Below are positions 28,361 to 36,857 of a stretch of DNA of 64,000 bases, piece by piece (position 1 is the stretch's first letter; the number at the start of each line of letters is the position of its first letter). The DNA is taken from the NCBI RefSeq assembly GCF_014137995.1, contig NZ_JACGWV010000002.1:372001-436000 (forward strand), given 5' to 3'. A model generated the notes under the pieces. It saw nothing but the letters and a program-made list of their open reading frames with translations, was not told where the DNA came from and searched no databases. The translations under genes were made by a program, and so were the position numbers. This DNA is from Promicromonospora sukumoe (GTDB lineage: Bacteria; Actinomycetota; Actinomycetes; Actinomycetales; Cellulomonadaceae).

Positions 28361-28774
28361 TCAGCTGGTGATCCGGTCCGTACCCAGCGTGCGCTCACCG
28401 ATCATGAGCACCTGGGCCTGCATCTGCTGGGCAATCAGCGCCGGGTCGATCACCGTGTCCGTGATGACCGCCAGGCGGGAGCCGTCGCCGGCCCCCCGGA
28501 CGAACAGGAAGCCGCCGTCGAACTCCACCATCACCTGGCGGATCGTGTCGCTGTTCCCGAACTCCCGGCTCATTCCGATCCCCAGTGCCGCCAGGCCGGC
28601 GCATGCGGCCGATACCTTGTCTGCGACGTCGAGCGGGGTCTGGTCGGTCCGAACCTTCATCAGCCCGTCGGAGGTGAGCACCACTACATGCTTGACCCCC
28701 CGTACACCACTGATGAGCTCGAGCATCCAGCTGTTGCCGTCGGTGCTCGTCATGCCGTCGGCCTGCGTAGTCAT
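28361..28774 (-). CDS. cvnB: Conservon roadblock/LC7 protein (CvnB-like)
   Basis: This 137-residue roadblock/LC7 domain protein (MLELISGVRGVKHVVVLTSDGL, AACAGLAALGIGM, GGFLFVRGAGDGSRLAVI) probably regulates nucleotide exchange or hydrolysis on the GTPase, like MglB with MglA. Its ATG overlaps the end of cvnA by 4 nt. Confidence 0.92.
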   Translation of the reverse strand: MTTQADGMTSTDGNSWMLELISGVRGVKHVVVLTSDGLMKVRTDQTPLDVADKVSAACAGLAALGIGMSREFGNSDTIRQVMVEFDGGFLFVRGAGDGSRLAVITDTVIDPALIAQQMQAQVLMIGERTLGTDRITS

Positions 28775-30456
28775 CGGTCCTCCGAAGTTCCGCCGGCGCC
28801 AGCCGACGGTTCGCTGCTGTCAGGTGAGTCCCCGAACCGCGCCTCGCTCGAGCTGAAGAAGGCGCCCATCCACTCGCCGGCCTCCTCGGCCGTCTGAGCG
28901 GGACCGGTGTCCTCGGTGCGGAGCTCCGGGCCGGGCTCGGCCCGGTCACCCGGCGAGCCCGCCTCTCCACGGCGGGACCGCCGCTGCGGGAGCGCGTGCG
29001 GCTCAGGGAACTCGTCATCCTCAGGGCGGGCTCGCCCTGGGCGTAGGGGCAGCTCGTCCGGGGCCTTCACGTGAGCACCGGCCACGGGCGTCTCCTCCTC
29101 GTCGTCGACCACGTCGCCGCGCGCTGTGAGCGGCTCGACGGGTAGCACGGTCGCGGCGTCAGGCGCCGCAGGGGCTGGCCACTCGTCGTCCTCGGCGGGC
29201 TTCGCCGCGGGCAGCTCGGGGGCGAGCGGTGCCTCCACGACGGCGGTGGCCGTACGGCTCGACGCCAGGGCGGCGACACCGGTGGACGGGACGTTGGCGC
29301 TCGGCAGGGTCGCGGCCGGCGTGAGCATGCCGGACGGCACGACGGCCTCGGTGAGCTCGGCCGGGATCATGACGATCGCGCGGAGACCGCCGTAGACCGA
29401 CTCGGTGACGTCCACGCGGAAGCCGTGGCGGCGTGCGTAGGTGCCGACCACGGCGAGGCCCGTCTGCGGGATCTCGCCCAGCTCGGTGATGCTGATCTCG
29501 CGCTTGCCGGAGGCGATGTCGCGCGCCTGCTCGAGCTGCTTGAGGTCGAGACCGACACCGCAGTCGTCGATCTCGACGACCGCGCCGCGCTGCACCTGGC
29601 GCAGGGCGACGAGCACCTGCGTCGTGGGCGGCGAGGACTGCGTGGCGTTGGACAGCAGCTCGGCCACGAGGTGGATGAGCGGCTCGACGATGCGCGCGGA
29701 GACGGCGACGCCGGGGTCGCCCGACACCTCGACGCGGTGGAACGCGGTGATGCGGCTCGCGGCGCCCTTGACGACGTCGGGCAGCGGGAGCGGCTCGCTC
29801 CACTGCTGGCCCGGCCACTCGCCGCACAGGGCCGCGAGGCTCTGGGCCTGGCGGGCCTGCTGGGCGGCGGCGTGGTCGACGCGCATGGAGGTCTGCAGGA
29901 TGTCCGGGTCCGTGGGGTGGCGCTGCACCATGCGCGCCGCCTCCTCCTGGATCCGGTGCGCGGCGGCCTGGACCTTGCGGCTCAGCGCGACCACGGCGAC
30001 CTGGACCGCGTCGCGGCGGGCGACACGCTCCTCCTGCACGCGGGCGAGCATGCCGGCGGCCTCGTCGAGCCGCGCCTGCGCGCGGGCGTCGCCGGGCAGG
30101 TGCGGCAGCGGCGGGGCCGGCTCGCTCTCGAGGAAGGCGGGCAGCTGCTCCTTCGCCAGGGCGTCCAGGGCCTTGGACGCGGCCTCGGCGCGCTCCTCGG
30201 CCCGGCGGTAGGCCAGGAGCAGGTCCTCGTGCGAGGCGAGGTCGTCGCGGGAGGACCGCGCTGCGATCAGGGCCGCCGCCACGGCGAGCCCGACGGCAGC
30301 GATGCCGACGAGCCAGGCGGGCCACGTGGAGCTGGCGCCGGTGGCGGTGAACAGGACGGGTGCCACGAGCACGTAGGCCAGCACGCCGGCGACGCACACC
30401 CAGGGCGCGACCTGGCGCAGCCTGCTGGGCGGAGGAGCAGAAGACATCGAGCTCAC
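28771..30456 (-). CDS. cvnA: Conservon sensor kinase-like protein (CvnA-like)
   Basis: This 561-residue membrane protein has two N-terminal membrane helices (about residues 16-60). A coiled-coil-rich central region follows (RRAEERAEAASKALDAL, then an Ala/Arg-rich helix), and a GHKL ATPase domain with N-box ELLSNATQ, G1 DDCGVGLD and G2 TGLAVVGTYARRHG. The C-terminal 180 residues are Pro/Ala/Glu-rich and apparently disordered. A clear phospho-acceptor H-box is not evident, as in other CvnA proteins. The GTG at 30456 or ATG at 30447 could start it. It heads the five-gene cvn operon. Confidence 0.88.
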   Translation of the reverse strand: MSSMSSAPPPSRLRQVAPWVCVAGVLAYVLVAPVLFTATGASSTWPAWLVGIAAVGLAVAAALIAARSSRDDLASHEDLLLAYRRAEERAEAASKALDALAKEQLPAFLESEPAPPLPHLPGDARAQARLDEAAGMLARVQEERVARRDAVQVAVVALSRKVQAAAHRIQEEAARMVQRHPTDPDILQTSMRVDHAAAQQARQAQSLAALCGEWPGQQWSEPLPLPDVVKGAASRITAFHRVEVSGDPGVAVSARIVEPLIHLVAELLSNATQSSPPTTQVLVALRQVQRGAVVEIDDCGVGLDLKQLEQARDIASGKREISITELGEIPQTGLAVVGTYARRHGFRVDVTESVYGGLRAIVMIPAELTEAVVPSGMLTPAATLPSANVPSTGVAALASSRTATAVVEAPLAPELPAAKPAEDDEWPAPAAPDAATVLPVEPLTARGDVVDDEEETPVAGAHVKAPDELPLRPGRARPEDDEFPEPHALPQRRSRRGEAGSPGDRAEPGPELRTEDTGPAQTAEEAGEWMGAFFSSSEARFGDSPDSSEPSAGAGGTSEDR

Positions 30457-30752
30457 CGAGCCGATCCCCCAATAGTTGTGTCGTCAGAGTCCGGTGTCCG
30501 GGCACGGTGGATGCCGCCTGGACCTCGAACTCGGCTGAAGAGGGCGAACAACCCCCTGGAGTGCAGTTTCTACCACAGTGCGTCCCACGCGTGGAAGGGC
30601 ACGGCCGTGGTGCGAAGTGCGAAAATATGTGCCAGTGAGGAATGGGGAGAGCCCGTGGTCCGGTAACCCCCCAAATCAGCAAAAAACGGGCACATTCGCT
30701 TCTGGCGTACGGCAAGCGGGCCCTCTGCGGACGACGCCCGCGACCGGCCGCG
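30457..30752. other. Divergent intergenic region between cvnA and the oligopeptidase
   Basis: These roughly 300 bp carry no coding frame of convincing composition. They are relatively A-rich around 30625-30700 (AAAATATGTGCC, AAATCAGCAAAAAACGGG), as expected for promoters. The cvnA promoter must lie here on the minus strand, but no clear -35/-10 pair was identified. Confidence 0.5.
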
Positions 30753-30758
30753 TAGGGT
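30753..30758 (+). promoter_or_regulatory. -10 box (TAGGGT) for a leaderless oligopeptidase mRNA
   Basis: TAGGGT lies 7 nt before the ATG at 30766. There is no Shine-Dalgarno sequence, so transcription probably starts at the initiation codon. Confidence 0.4.
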
Positions 30759-30765
30759 GCTCGAC

Positions 30766-32970
30766 ATGAGCGCCGAGCACACCCAGACCGACCCCCGAAC
30801 CGCTCTCCCCGACACTCCCCTGGACCCCGCGACGGACCCGTTCGCGTGGCTCGAGGACGTCGAGGGCGAGACCGCCCTGGACTGGGTCCGCGAGCGCAAC
30901 GCGCACAGCGCGGCCGTGCTCGGCGGCGACCTCTTCACGGCGGTCGAGGGCGAGGTCCGCGAGGTCCTCGACTCGGACGACAAGATCCCGCACGTCTCGA
31001 AGGTCGGCGAGCACTACTACAACTTCTGGCAGGACGCGGCGCACCAGCGCGGCCTGTGGCGCCGCACCACCCTCGACTCGTACCGCACAGCGGACCCCGA
31101 GTGGGAGACGGTGCTCGACCTGGACGCGCTCGGCGAGCAGGAGGGCGAGAGCTGGGTCTGGCACGGCGCGAGCGTGCTGCGCCCGACGCCGGAGCAGCTC
31201 GCGGCGGGCGAGCCCCGCCGGCACGCGCTCGTCGACCTGTCGCCCGGCGGTTCCGACTCCGACGTGACGCGCGAGTTCGACCTCGTGACCAAGCAGTTCG
31301 TGGCGCCCGAGGACGGCGGGTTCGTCCGGGCCGAGGCGAAGGGCGGGCTGTCCTGGGTCGACGCCGACACGGTCTACGTGTTCACGGACTTCGGGGCCGG
31401 CACGATGACGCCGTCGGGCTACCCGCGCCAGGTGAAGCGGTGGACGCGCGGCACGCCCCTGGCCGAGGCGACCCTCGTCTACGAGGGCACCGAGCAGGAC
31501 ATGTACATCAGCGCCTCGCGCTCGCACACGCCGGGCTTCGAGCGCGACCTGGTGCACCGCGCGCTGCGCTTCTACGCCAACGAGACGTACCTGGCCACCG
31601 GCGTCGGCACGGACGAGCAGGCCCTCACCAAGATCGACGTGCCGGACTCGGCGAACGTCGGCCTGCACCGCGAGTGGATGCTGGTGCGGCTGCGCGACGA
31701 CTGGACGCCGTCGGGCACGACCTACCGCGCCGGCTCCCTGCTCGCCGCCCCGTTCGACGACTTCATGGCCGGGTCGCGCGACCTGACGGTCCTCTTCGAG
31801 CCGACGCCGACGACGTCGCTCGCCGGGACCACCTGGACGCGGCACCACCTCGTGGTCAACGTGCTCGACGACGTGAAGAACCTGCTGCACGTGCTGACGC
31901 CGCCCGACGCCTCGGTGGTCGAGCCTGTCGAGACCCGGGTCTCGACAGGCTCGACCAGCGACAGCGGGTGGGTGCGCTCCGACCTCTCCGTGGGCGGCGA
32001 GCTGCTCACCGTGGGCGTGGGCGCGGTGGACGTCGTCGACGCCGACGACGTCTGGGTGGTCACGACGGGATACCTGACGCCGTCGACGCTGAGCCTGACC
32101 ACCGTGGGCGCGGCGCAGGAGGCGCCGGAGGTGCTGAAGTCGGCGCCGTCGTACTTCGAGGCCGCGGGCCTGGAGGTCAGCCAGCGCTTCACGGAGTCGG
32201 ACGACGGCACGCGCGTCCCGTACTTCGTCGTCGGCCGGGCGGACCTCGTGTCGGGCGAGAGCGGTCCCGCCCCGACGCTCCTCTGGGGCTACGGCGGGTT
32301 CGAGCACGCGATCCTGCCGGGGTACTCGGGCACGATCGGGCGCGCGTGGCTGGAGCGCGGCGGGGTGTACGCCGTGGCGAACATCCGCGGCGGCGGCGAG
32401 TACGGGCCGGCCTGGCACCAGGCCGCGCTCAAGGCCGACCGGCACCGCGCGTACGAGGACTTCGCGGCCGTGGCCCGCGACCTCGTCGCCACGGGCGTGA
32501 CTGTGCCGGAGCGGCTCGGGATGGAGGGCCGCTCGAACGGCGGGCTGCTGGCGGGCAACATGCTGACGCAGTACCCGGAGCTGTTCGGCGCGATCATCGT
32601 GGGCGTGCCGCTGCTGGACATGAAGCGGTACTCGCACCTGCTGGCCGGCGCGTCCTGGATGGCCGAGTACGGCGACCCGGACACCGCCGACTGGGAGTTC
32701 CTGCGCAGGTACTCGCCGTACCACCTGTTCGACGCCGCGCGGGAGTACCCGCCGGTCCTGTTCACGACGTCGACCAAGGACGACCGCGTGCACCCCGGCC
32801 ATGCCCGCAAGATGGCGGCGCTCATGCTGGCCGCGGGCAAGGACGTGACGTACTACGAGAACATCGAGGGCGGACACGGCGGCGCGGCGAACAACGCGCA
32901 GGCGGCGTACATGGCGGCGACGCACTGGACGTTCCTCTGGAACCGCCTGTCGACCACCCCGGCCGCCTGA
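30766..32970 (+). CDS. Prolyl oligopeptidase-family (S9A) serine peptidase
   Basis: This 734-residue protein has no signal peptide. The N-terminal propeller is followed by an alpha/beta-hydrolase domain. The catalytic Ser is in LGMEGRSNGGLLAGN, the Asp in TKDDRVHPGHA, and the His in EGGHGGAANN. It cleaves peptides after proline (oligopeptidase) or similar sites. ATG at 30766 is preferred over the in-frame GTG at 30757. The segment VVEPVETRVSTGST, at about residues 385-398 in a propeller loop, is encoded by a perfect 42-bp palindromic repeat and has no counterpart expected in the family. It converges on the MetE-like gene. Confidence 0.9.
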   Translation: MSAEHTQTDPRTALPDTPLDPATDPFAWLEDVEGETALDWVRERNAHSAAVLGGDLFTAVEGEVREVLDSDDKIPHVSKVGEHYYNFWQDAAHQRGLWRRTTLDSYRTADPEWETVLDLDALGEQEGESWVWHGASVLRPTPEQLAAGEPRRHALVDLSPGGSDSDVTREFDLVTKQFVAPEDGGFVRAEAKGGLSWVDADTVYVFTDFGAGTMTPSGYPRQVKRWTRGTPLAEATLVYEGTEQDMYISASRSHTPGFERDLVHRALRFYANETYLATGVGTDEQALTKIDVPDSANVGLHREWMLVRLRDDWTPSGTTYRAGSLLAAPFDDFMAGSRDLTVLFEPTPTTSLAGTTWTRHHLVVNVLDDVKNLLHVLTPPDASVVEPVETRVSTGSTSDSGWVRSDLSVGGELLTVGVGAVDVVDADDVWVVTTGYLTPSTLSLTTVGAAQEAPEVLKSAPSYFEAAGLEVSQRFTESDDGTRVPYFVVGRADLVSGESGPAPTLLWGYGGFEHAILPGYSGTIGRAWLERGGVYAVANIRGGGEYGPAWHQAALKADRHRAYEDFAAVARDLVATGVTVPERLGMEGRSNGGLLAGNMLTQYPELFGAIIVGVPLLDMKRYSHLLAGASWMAEYGDPDTADWEFLRRYSPYHLFDAAREYPPVLFTTSTKDDRVHPGHARKMAALMLAAGKDVTYYENIEGGHGGAANNAQAAYMAATHWTFLWNRLSTTPAA
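31916..31957. repeat. REP-type palindrome inserted in frame in a coding gene
   Basis: A perfect 42-bp palindrome without loop has 21-nt arms beginning TGGTCGAGCCTGTCGAG. This arm is a repeat I recognise from intergenic regions of many actinobacteria. Here it lies inside the S9 peptidase gene, keeps the frame, and adds about 14 residues. Confidence 0.75.
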
Positions 32971-32981
32971 CCCTCTCCTTC

Positions 32982-33035
32982 GAGACCTAAGTTTCTTCGC
33001 TTTGACGGGCGTCAAAGCGAAGAAACTTAGGTCTC
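32982..33035. terminator. Bidirectional hairpin terminator (family A, copy 1)
   Basis: A perfect 25-bp stem (32982-33006 with 33011-33035) and a 4-nt loop lie between convergent genes. The stem starts GAGACCTAAGTTTCTTCG and is AT-rich for this genome. The same stem recurs at 43251-43322 and 57284-57337. Confidence 0.8.
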
Positions 33036-33048
33036 AAAGAGAAGGGGG

Positions 33049-34086
33049 TCAGGCCTCCGCCTTTTCGGCCAGGGCCTCCGCCACTCGGCCCAGGTTGGCG
33101 AGCTCCGTGCGGTGGGCGTCCGCCGACCCGAGCTGGCGGCGCGGGGCGGCCAGCAGCGTGACGTCGGCGAGCTGGGCGGCGGGCAGGCCGATGCGTCGCC
33201 ACGGCACCCCGACGACGTCGGCGAGCTGACCCAGCGCCGGCCCCGCGCACTGCGACACCTGCGCGGGCGGCAGCCCCGCCCACAGCCCGGTGCCGCGCTC
33301 GACGGCGCGGGCGATCAGCTCCCAGGCCTTCTCGTTCCAGCCGCCCGGCCCGACGTCGGCCAGGTCGAGCCCCAGCGCGTCCGCACCCGCGAGCACCACC
33401 GGGGGCACCCCGACCCAGGTGCCGCCGAGGTGCACCACCGACCGGGCGCCGACGTCGCGCACCGCGGCCAGCACCGGCTCCAGCCCGCCGACGATCCCCG
33501 GGCCGTCCACAGCACGCAGCCGCGAGAACCCCGAGAACGTGGGCAGGACGCCCGCGTGCACCTGCCCGAGCAGCGGCTCCGCGAGCTGCACCGTCACGGC
33601 GGCGCCGGGCACCTGGGCCACGACGTCGGACACCAGGGTGCGCAGGCCGTCGGCCAGGGCGAGCGCGAGCTCGGCGCGGGCGCCGGTGTCGGCCAGCACG
33701 CGGTCGCCGCGGGCCGACCAGAGCTGGGCCGCCAGCGTCCACGGCCCCAGCACCTCCACCGTGAGCGCGCCCGTGTGGCCGTGCGCGGCGATGGCGAGCG
33801 CGCCGAGGTCGTCGCGCCAGAACGCGTCCGCGCGCCGGGCGTCCGCGCCGGGTCGCTCGGTGAGCTTCCAGCCGTGCGGGCCGAGCTCGACGGGCATCTC
33901 GGTCAGCAGCGCCGCCGTCCGCCCGAGGGCGTCCGCGCCGGGGCCGCGCTGCGTGAGCTGCGTCAGGAACGGCACCGGGTCGACGCCGGTGGGCAGCTCC
34001 GCGAGCTCGCCCAGCGCCGTCTGCTGCGCCTCGAGCACGTCGCGCTCGCCGCCGGGCCAGGGCCCGTGCCCGCTCACCGCAGTCAT
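33049..34086 (-). CDS. MetE C-terminal-domain-like (cobalamin-independent methionine synthase family) protein
   Basis: This 345-residue TIM-barrel protein is related to the catalytic half of MetE and to uroporphyrinogen decarboxylase-like methyltransferases. It includes LTVEVLGPWTLAAQLW, VTVQLAEPLL, RSVVHLGGTWVGVPP and a C-terminal ELANLGRVAEAL. True MetE has an HxC zinc motif; here the matching position reads HLGG, so the zinc site is not intact and methionine synthesis is unlikely. Such proteins commonly sit beside mnmA in actinobacteria, as here. ATG follows GAGGAG. Its actual role is unknown. Confidence 0.7.
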   Translation of the reverse strand: MTAVSGHGPWPGGERDVLEAQQTALGELAELPTGVDPVPFLTQLTQRGPGADALGRTAALLTEMPVELGPHGWKLTERPGADARRADAFWRDDLGALAIAAHGHTGALTVEVLGPWTLAAQLWSARGDRVLADTGARAELALALADGLRTLVSDVVAQVPGAAVTVQLAEPLLGQVHAGVLPTFSGFSRLRAVDGPGIVGGLEPVLAAVRDVGARSVVHLGGTWVGVPPVVLAGADALGLDLADVGPGGWNEKAWELIARAVERGTGLWAGLPPAQVSQCAGPALGQLADVVGVPWRRIGLPAAQLADVTLLAAPRRQLGSADAHRTELANLGRVAEALAEKAEA

Positions 34087-34199
34087 CGGCTCTCCTCGTT
34101 CAGGGGTCGTTCAAGCATCGTGGTGCTGATTCTCCCGGACGCGCCGCCGTGCGCGGTACAGCCGTGCCTGGCACAGCCCTGCGCGGTACCGCCCCGCAG

Positions 34200-35465
34200 C
34201 TACCTCTCGGCCGGAGCGCGCCAGGCGCGCGCGACCGTCGCCTGCCCCAGCACCCGGGTGCCGCGGTAGACCACCACGGACTGCCCCGGCGCGACGCCGC
34301 GCAGGGGCGTGCCGGTCAGCTCGATCTCCATCGCGGGGCCGACGGCGTCCGCCCCGGAGCCGTCGGCGCCGGAGCCCTCGACGACGGAACCCTCCGCGCC
34401 CGGGGCACCCCCGCCAGCGGCACCCGCATCAGCGGCACCCGCCCCGGAGACATCCCCACCGACAGCCCGTACCCGCGCCGGCACCGGCGCCCCGTGCGCG
34501 CGCACCTGCACCTCGGCGTCGAACCAGCCGTCCGGCTCGTGCTCCAGCACGCCGTCGAACCACAGGGCCTTCTCCCCCGCGATCCGGTCCACGCTCAGCA
34601 GCTCGGCGGGCCCCACGACCACGGTGTTCGTCGCGGGCTGCACGTCGACCACGTACCGCGCCCTGCCGTCGGCGGCGGGGCGGCCGAGCGCCAGCCCGCG
34701 CCGCTGGCCCACGGTGAACGCGTAGGCACCGTCGTGGGCGCCCACCACCTCGCCGTCGACGTCCACGACCTCTCCCGGGCGGGAACCGAGCCGGGACTGC
34801 AGGAAGCCGCGGGTGTCGCCGTCGGCCACGAAGCAGATGTCGTAGGAGTCCGGCTTGGCCGAGACCGACAGTCCGCGGCGCGCGGCCTCGGCCCGCACCT
34901 CGTCCTTGGACGCGAAGGCGCCGAGCGGGAACATGGCCCGCGCCAGCCGGTCGGGACCGGCGACGGCCAGCACGTAGGACTGGTCCTTGGCGTCGTTCGG
35001 CGAGCGGTGCAGCTCGCGCACGGTGCGCGGTCCGCCGTCCGCCTCCGTGCCCGACGCCGCGACCTCCCGCGTGACGATCTGCGCGTAGTGGCCCGTCGCG
35101 ACGGCATCGAACCCGAGGGCCGTCGCCTTGTCGAGCAGGGCCTCGAACTTGATGTGCTCGTTGCAGCGCACGCACGGGTTGGGGGTGCGCCCGGCCTCGT
35201 ACTCCGACAGGAAGTCGGCGACGACGGTGTCCTCGAAGCGCTCGGACAGGTCCCACACGTAGTACGGGATGCCCAGCACGTCGGCGGCGCGGCGGGCGTC
35301 GCCCGCGTCCTCGATGGAGCAGCAGCCCCGGGAGCCGCTGCGGAACTGGTCCCGGTTGCGGGACAGCGCCATGTGCACGCCCACGACGTCGTGCCCCGCC
35401 TCGACGGCGAGCGCGGCCGCGACCGCGGAGTCCACGCCGCCCGACATGGCGGCCAGCACCCTCAC
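34200..35465 (-). CDS. mnmA: tRNA-specific 2-thiouridylase
   Basis: This 421-residue MnmA thiolates U34 of Lys, Glu and Gln tRNAs using persulfide sulfur. The PP-loop is [13 protein letters not shown]. The first catalytic Cys is in [12 protein letters not shown] and the second in [25 protein letters not shown] is typical of the central domain. The GTG at 35465 overlaps the desulfurase stop by 4 nt. A low-complexity Gly/Ala/Ser-rich insert of about 45 residues (near residues 335-380) splits the C-terminal beta-barrel domain, which is unusual. The upstream desulfurase probably supplies the sulfur. Confidence 0.93.
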   Translation of the reverse strand: MRVLAAMSGGVDSAVAAALAVEAGHDVVGVHMALSRNRDQFRSGSRGCCSIEDAGDARRAADVLGIPYYVWDLSERFEDTVVADFLSEYEAGRTPNPCVRCNEHIKFEALLDKATALGFDAVATGHYAQIVTREVAASGTEADGGPRTVRELHRSPNDAKDQSYVLAVAGPDRLARAMFPLGAFASKDEVRAEAARRGLSVSAKPDSYDICFVADGDTRGFLQSRLGSRPGEVVDVDGEVVGAHDGAYAFTVGQRRGLALGRPAADGRARYVVDVQPATNTVVVGPAELLSVDRIAGEKALWFDGVLEHEPDGWFDAEVQVRAHGAPVPARVRAVGGDVSGAGAADAGAAGGGAPGAEGSVVEGSGADGSGADAVGPAMEIELTGTPLRGVAPGQSVVVYRGTRVLGQATVARAWRAPAER

Positions 35466-36745
35466 GAGGCACCGCCCATCGCGCGGCCGGACACCAGGCC
35501 CGCGGCCTGCGCCCGGGCGACGACCTGCGGCAGCGCGGCGACGAGCCGGTCGACGTCGGCCTCGGTGGAGGTGGCGCCGAGCGTGAAGCGCAGCGCGCCG
35601 CGGGCCTCGGCCTCGGGGACGCCCATGGCGAGCAGCACGTGCGACGGCTGCGGCACGCCCGCCTGGCACGCCGAGCCCGTGGACGCCTGCACGCCGGCGG
35701 AGTCCAGCAGGTAGAGCAGCGAGTCGCCCTCGGCGCCGGGGAACGTGAAGTGCGCGTTGGCGGGCAGGCGGTCGCCCGCCGGCTCCGGGCCCCGCAGCAC
35801 GGCCGACGGCGCGGCGACGCCCACCCGGGCGACGAGGTCGTCGCGCAGGGCGCGCAGCCGGGCGGCGCGCTGGGGCAGGCAGCCGACGGCGTGCCGGGTG
35901 GCGACGCCGAACGCCGCGATGGAGGCGGCGTCGAGCGTGCCGGACCGGACGCCGCGCTCCTGGCCGCCGCCGTGCAGCACCGCGTCGAGCGCGAGGTCGC
36001 GCCGGGCGAGCAGGGCGCCGACGCCGACCGGTCCGCCGAGCTTGTGGGCCGAGACGGTCATGGCGTCCACGCCGGACTCCGCGAAGTCGACCTCGGTCTG
36101 GCCGACGGCCTGCACGGCGTCGGTGTGCACGGGGATGCCGTAGGGGCGCGCGGCGCGCACCACGTCACGGACCGGCTGGATCGTGCCGACCTCGTTGTTG
36201 GCCCACATGACGCTGATCAGCGCCGTCTCGGCGGCGTGGGCGGCGAGCTCGGCGCGCAGGGCGTCGAGGTCGAGCCGGCCCTCGCCGTCGACGGGCAGGA
36301 GCACGATCTCGGCGCCCGCGTGGCCCGCGAGCCAGAAGGCGGGGTCGAGCACGGCGTGGTGCTCGACGGCGGAGACGAGCACGCGGGTGCGGCGCGTGTC
36401 CTGCGCGCGGCGCCCCCAGAAGATGCCCTTGATCGCCAGGTTGTCCGCCTCGGTGCCGCCCGAGGTGAAGATGACCTCGCTGGGCCGCGCGCCCAGCGAC
36501 TTCGCGAGCGTCTCGCGCGCCTCCTCGACGGCGCGGCGGGACGTGCGGCCCGCGGAGTGCAGCGACGACGCGTTGCCGGTGCGCTGCGCCTCGGCGACGT
36601 AGGCCGCGAGCGCCGCCGCCGACATCGGCGTGGTCGCGGCGTGGTCGAGGTACGCGCCGTCGGGCTCGCGGGTGGGTTCGCCGTGGGCGCCGCTCGCCGT
36701 CAGGGGCGTGCGCGCCGGGCCAGGGGGCGGGGTGGTCACGATCAT
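35462..36745 (-). CDS. Cysteine desulfurase (NifS/IscS type)
   Basis: This 427-residue PLP-dependent class V aminotransferase-fold desulfurase has [10 protein letters not shown] near the N-terminus, [12 protein letters not shown], the PLP Lys in [13 protein letters not shown], and the catalytic persulfide Cys in [15 protein letters not shown]. It converts cysteine to alanine and passes persulfide sulfur on, most likely to MnmA, with which it is translationally coupled. ATG at 36745 lacks a ribosome site. A TATGCT box lies 8 nt before the in-frame GTG at 36739, which could be the real leaderless start. The frame upstream of 36745 is not coding-like. Confidence 0.92.
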   Translation of the reverse strand: MIVTTPPPGPARTPLTASGAHGEPTREPDGAYLDHAATTPMSAAALAAYVAEAQRTGNASSLHSAGRTSRRAVEEARETLAKSLGARPSEVIFTSGGTEADNLAIKGIFWGRRAQDTRRTRVLVSAVEHHAVLDPAFWLAGHAGAEIVLLPVDGEGRLDLDALRAELAAHAAETALISVMWANNEVGTIQPVRDVVRAARPYGIPVHTDAVQAVGQTEVDFAESGVDAMTVSAHKLGGPVGVGALLARRDLALDAVLHGGGQERGVRSGTLDAASIAAFGVATRHAVGCLPQRAARLRALRDDLVARVGVAAPSAVLRGPEPAGDRLPANAHFTFPGAEGDSLLYLLDSAGVQASTGSACQAGVPQPSHVLLAMGVPEAEARGALRFTLGATSTEADVDRLVAALPQVVARAQAAGLVSGRAMGGAS

Positions 36746-36766
36746 CAAGCATACGAACGCATCCGG

Positions 36767-36785
36767 CCCGGGAACGCTTCCCGGG
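36767..36785 (-). terminator. Small GC hairpin after the PaaK-like operon
   Basis: A perfect 8-bp stem (CCCGGGAA with TTCCCGGG) and a 3-nt loop lie between the PaaK-like gene and the desulfurase. It is a possible terminator for the former, or a regulatory site upstream of the latter. Confidence 0.35.
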
Positions 36786-36857
36786 GTGTGAGCCGCGCGA
36801 TGCTCGCGCCGGGCCCGGCGGCCCGCCGCCGGGAACGCACCCGGTCTCACACCGGGC

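Noticed and set aside
34149..34200. Direct repeats of TGCGCGGTAC downstream of mnmA
   Set aside because: Two short GC-rich copies 30 bp apart; no symmetry or position suggesting an operator or terminator.
36746..36850. Extended N-terminus of the cysteine desulfurase
   Set aside because: Arg/Pro-rich residues unlike the family and no start signal upstream.
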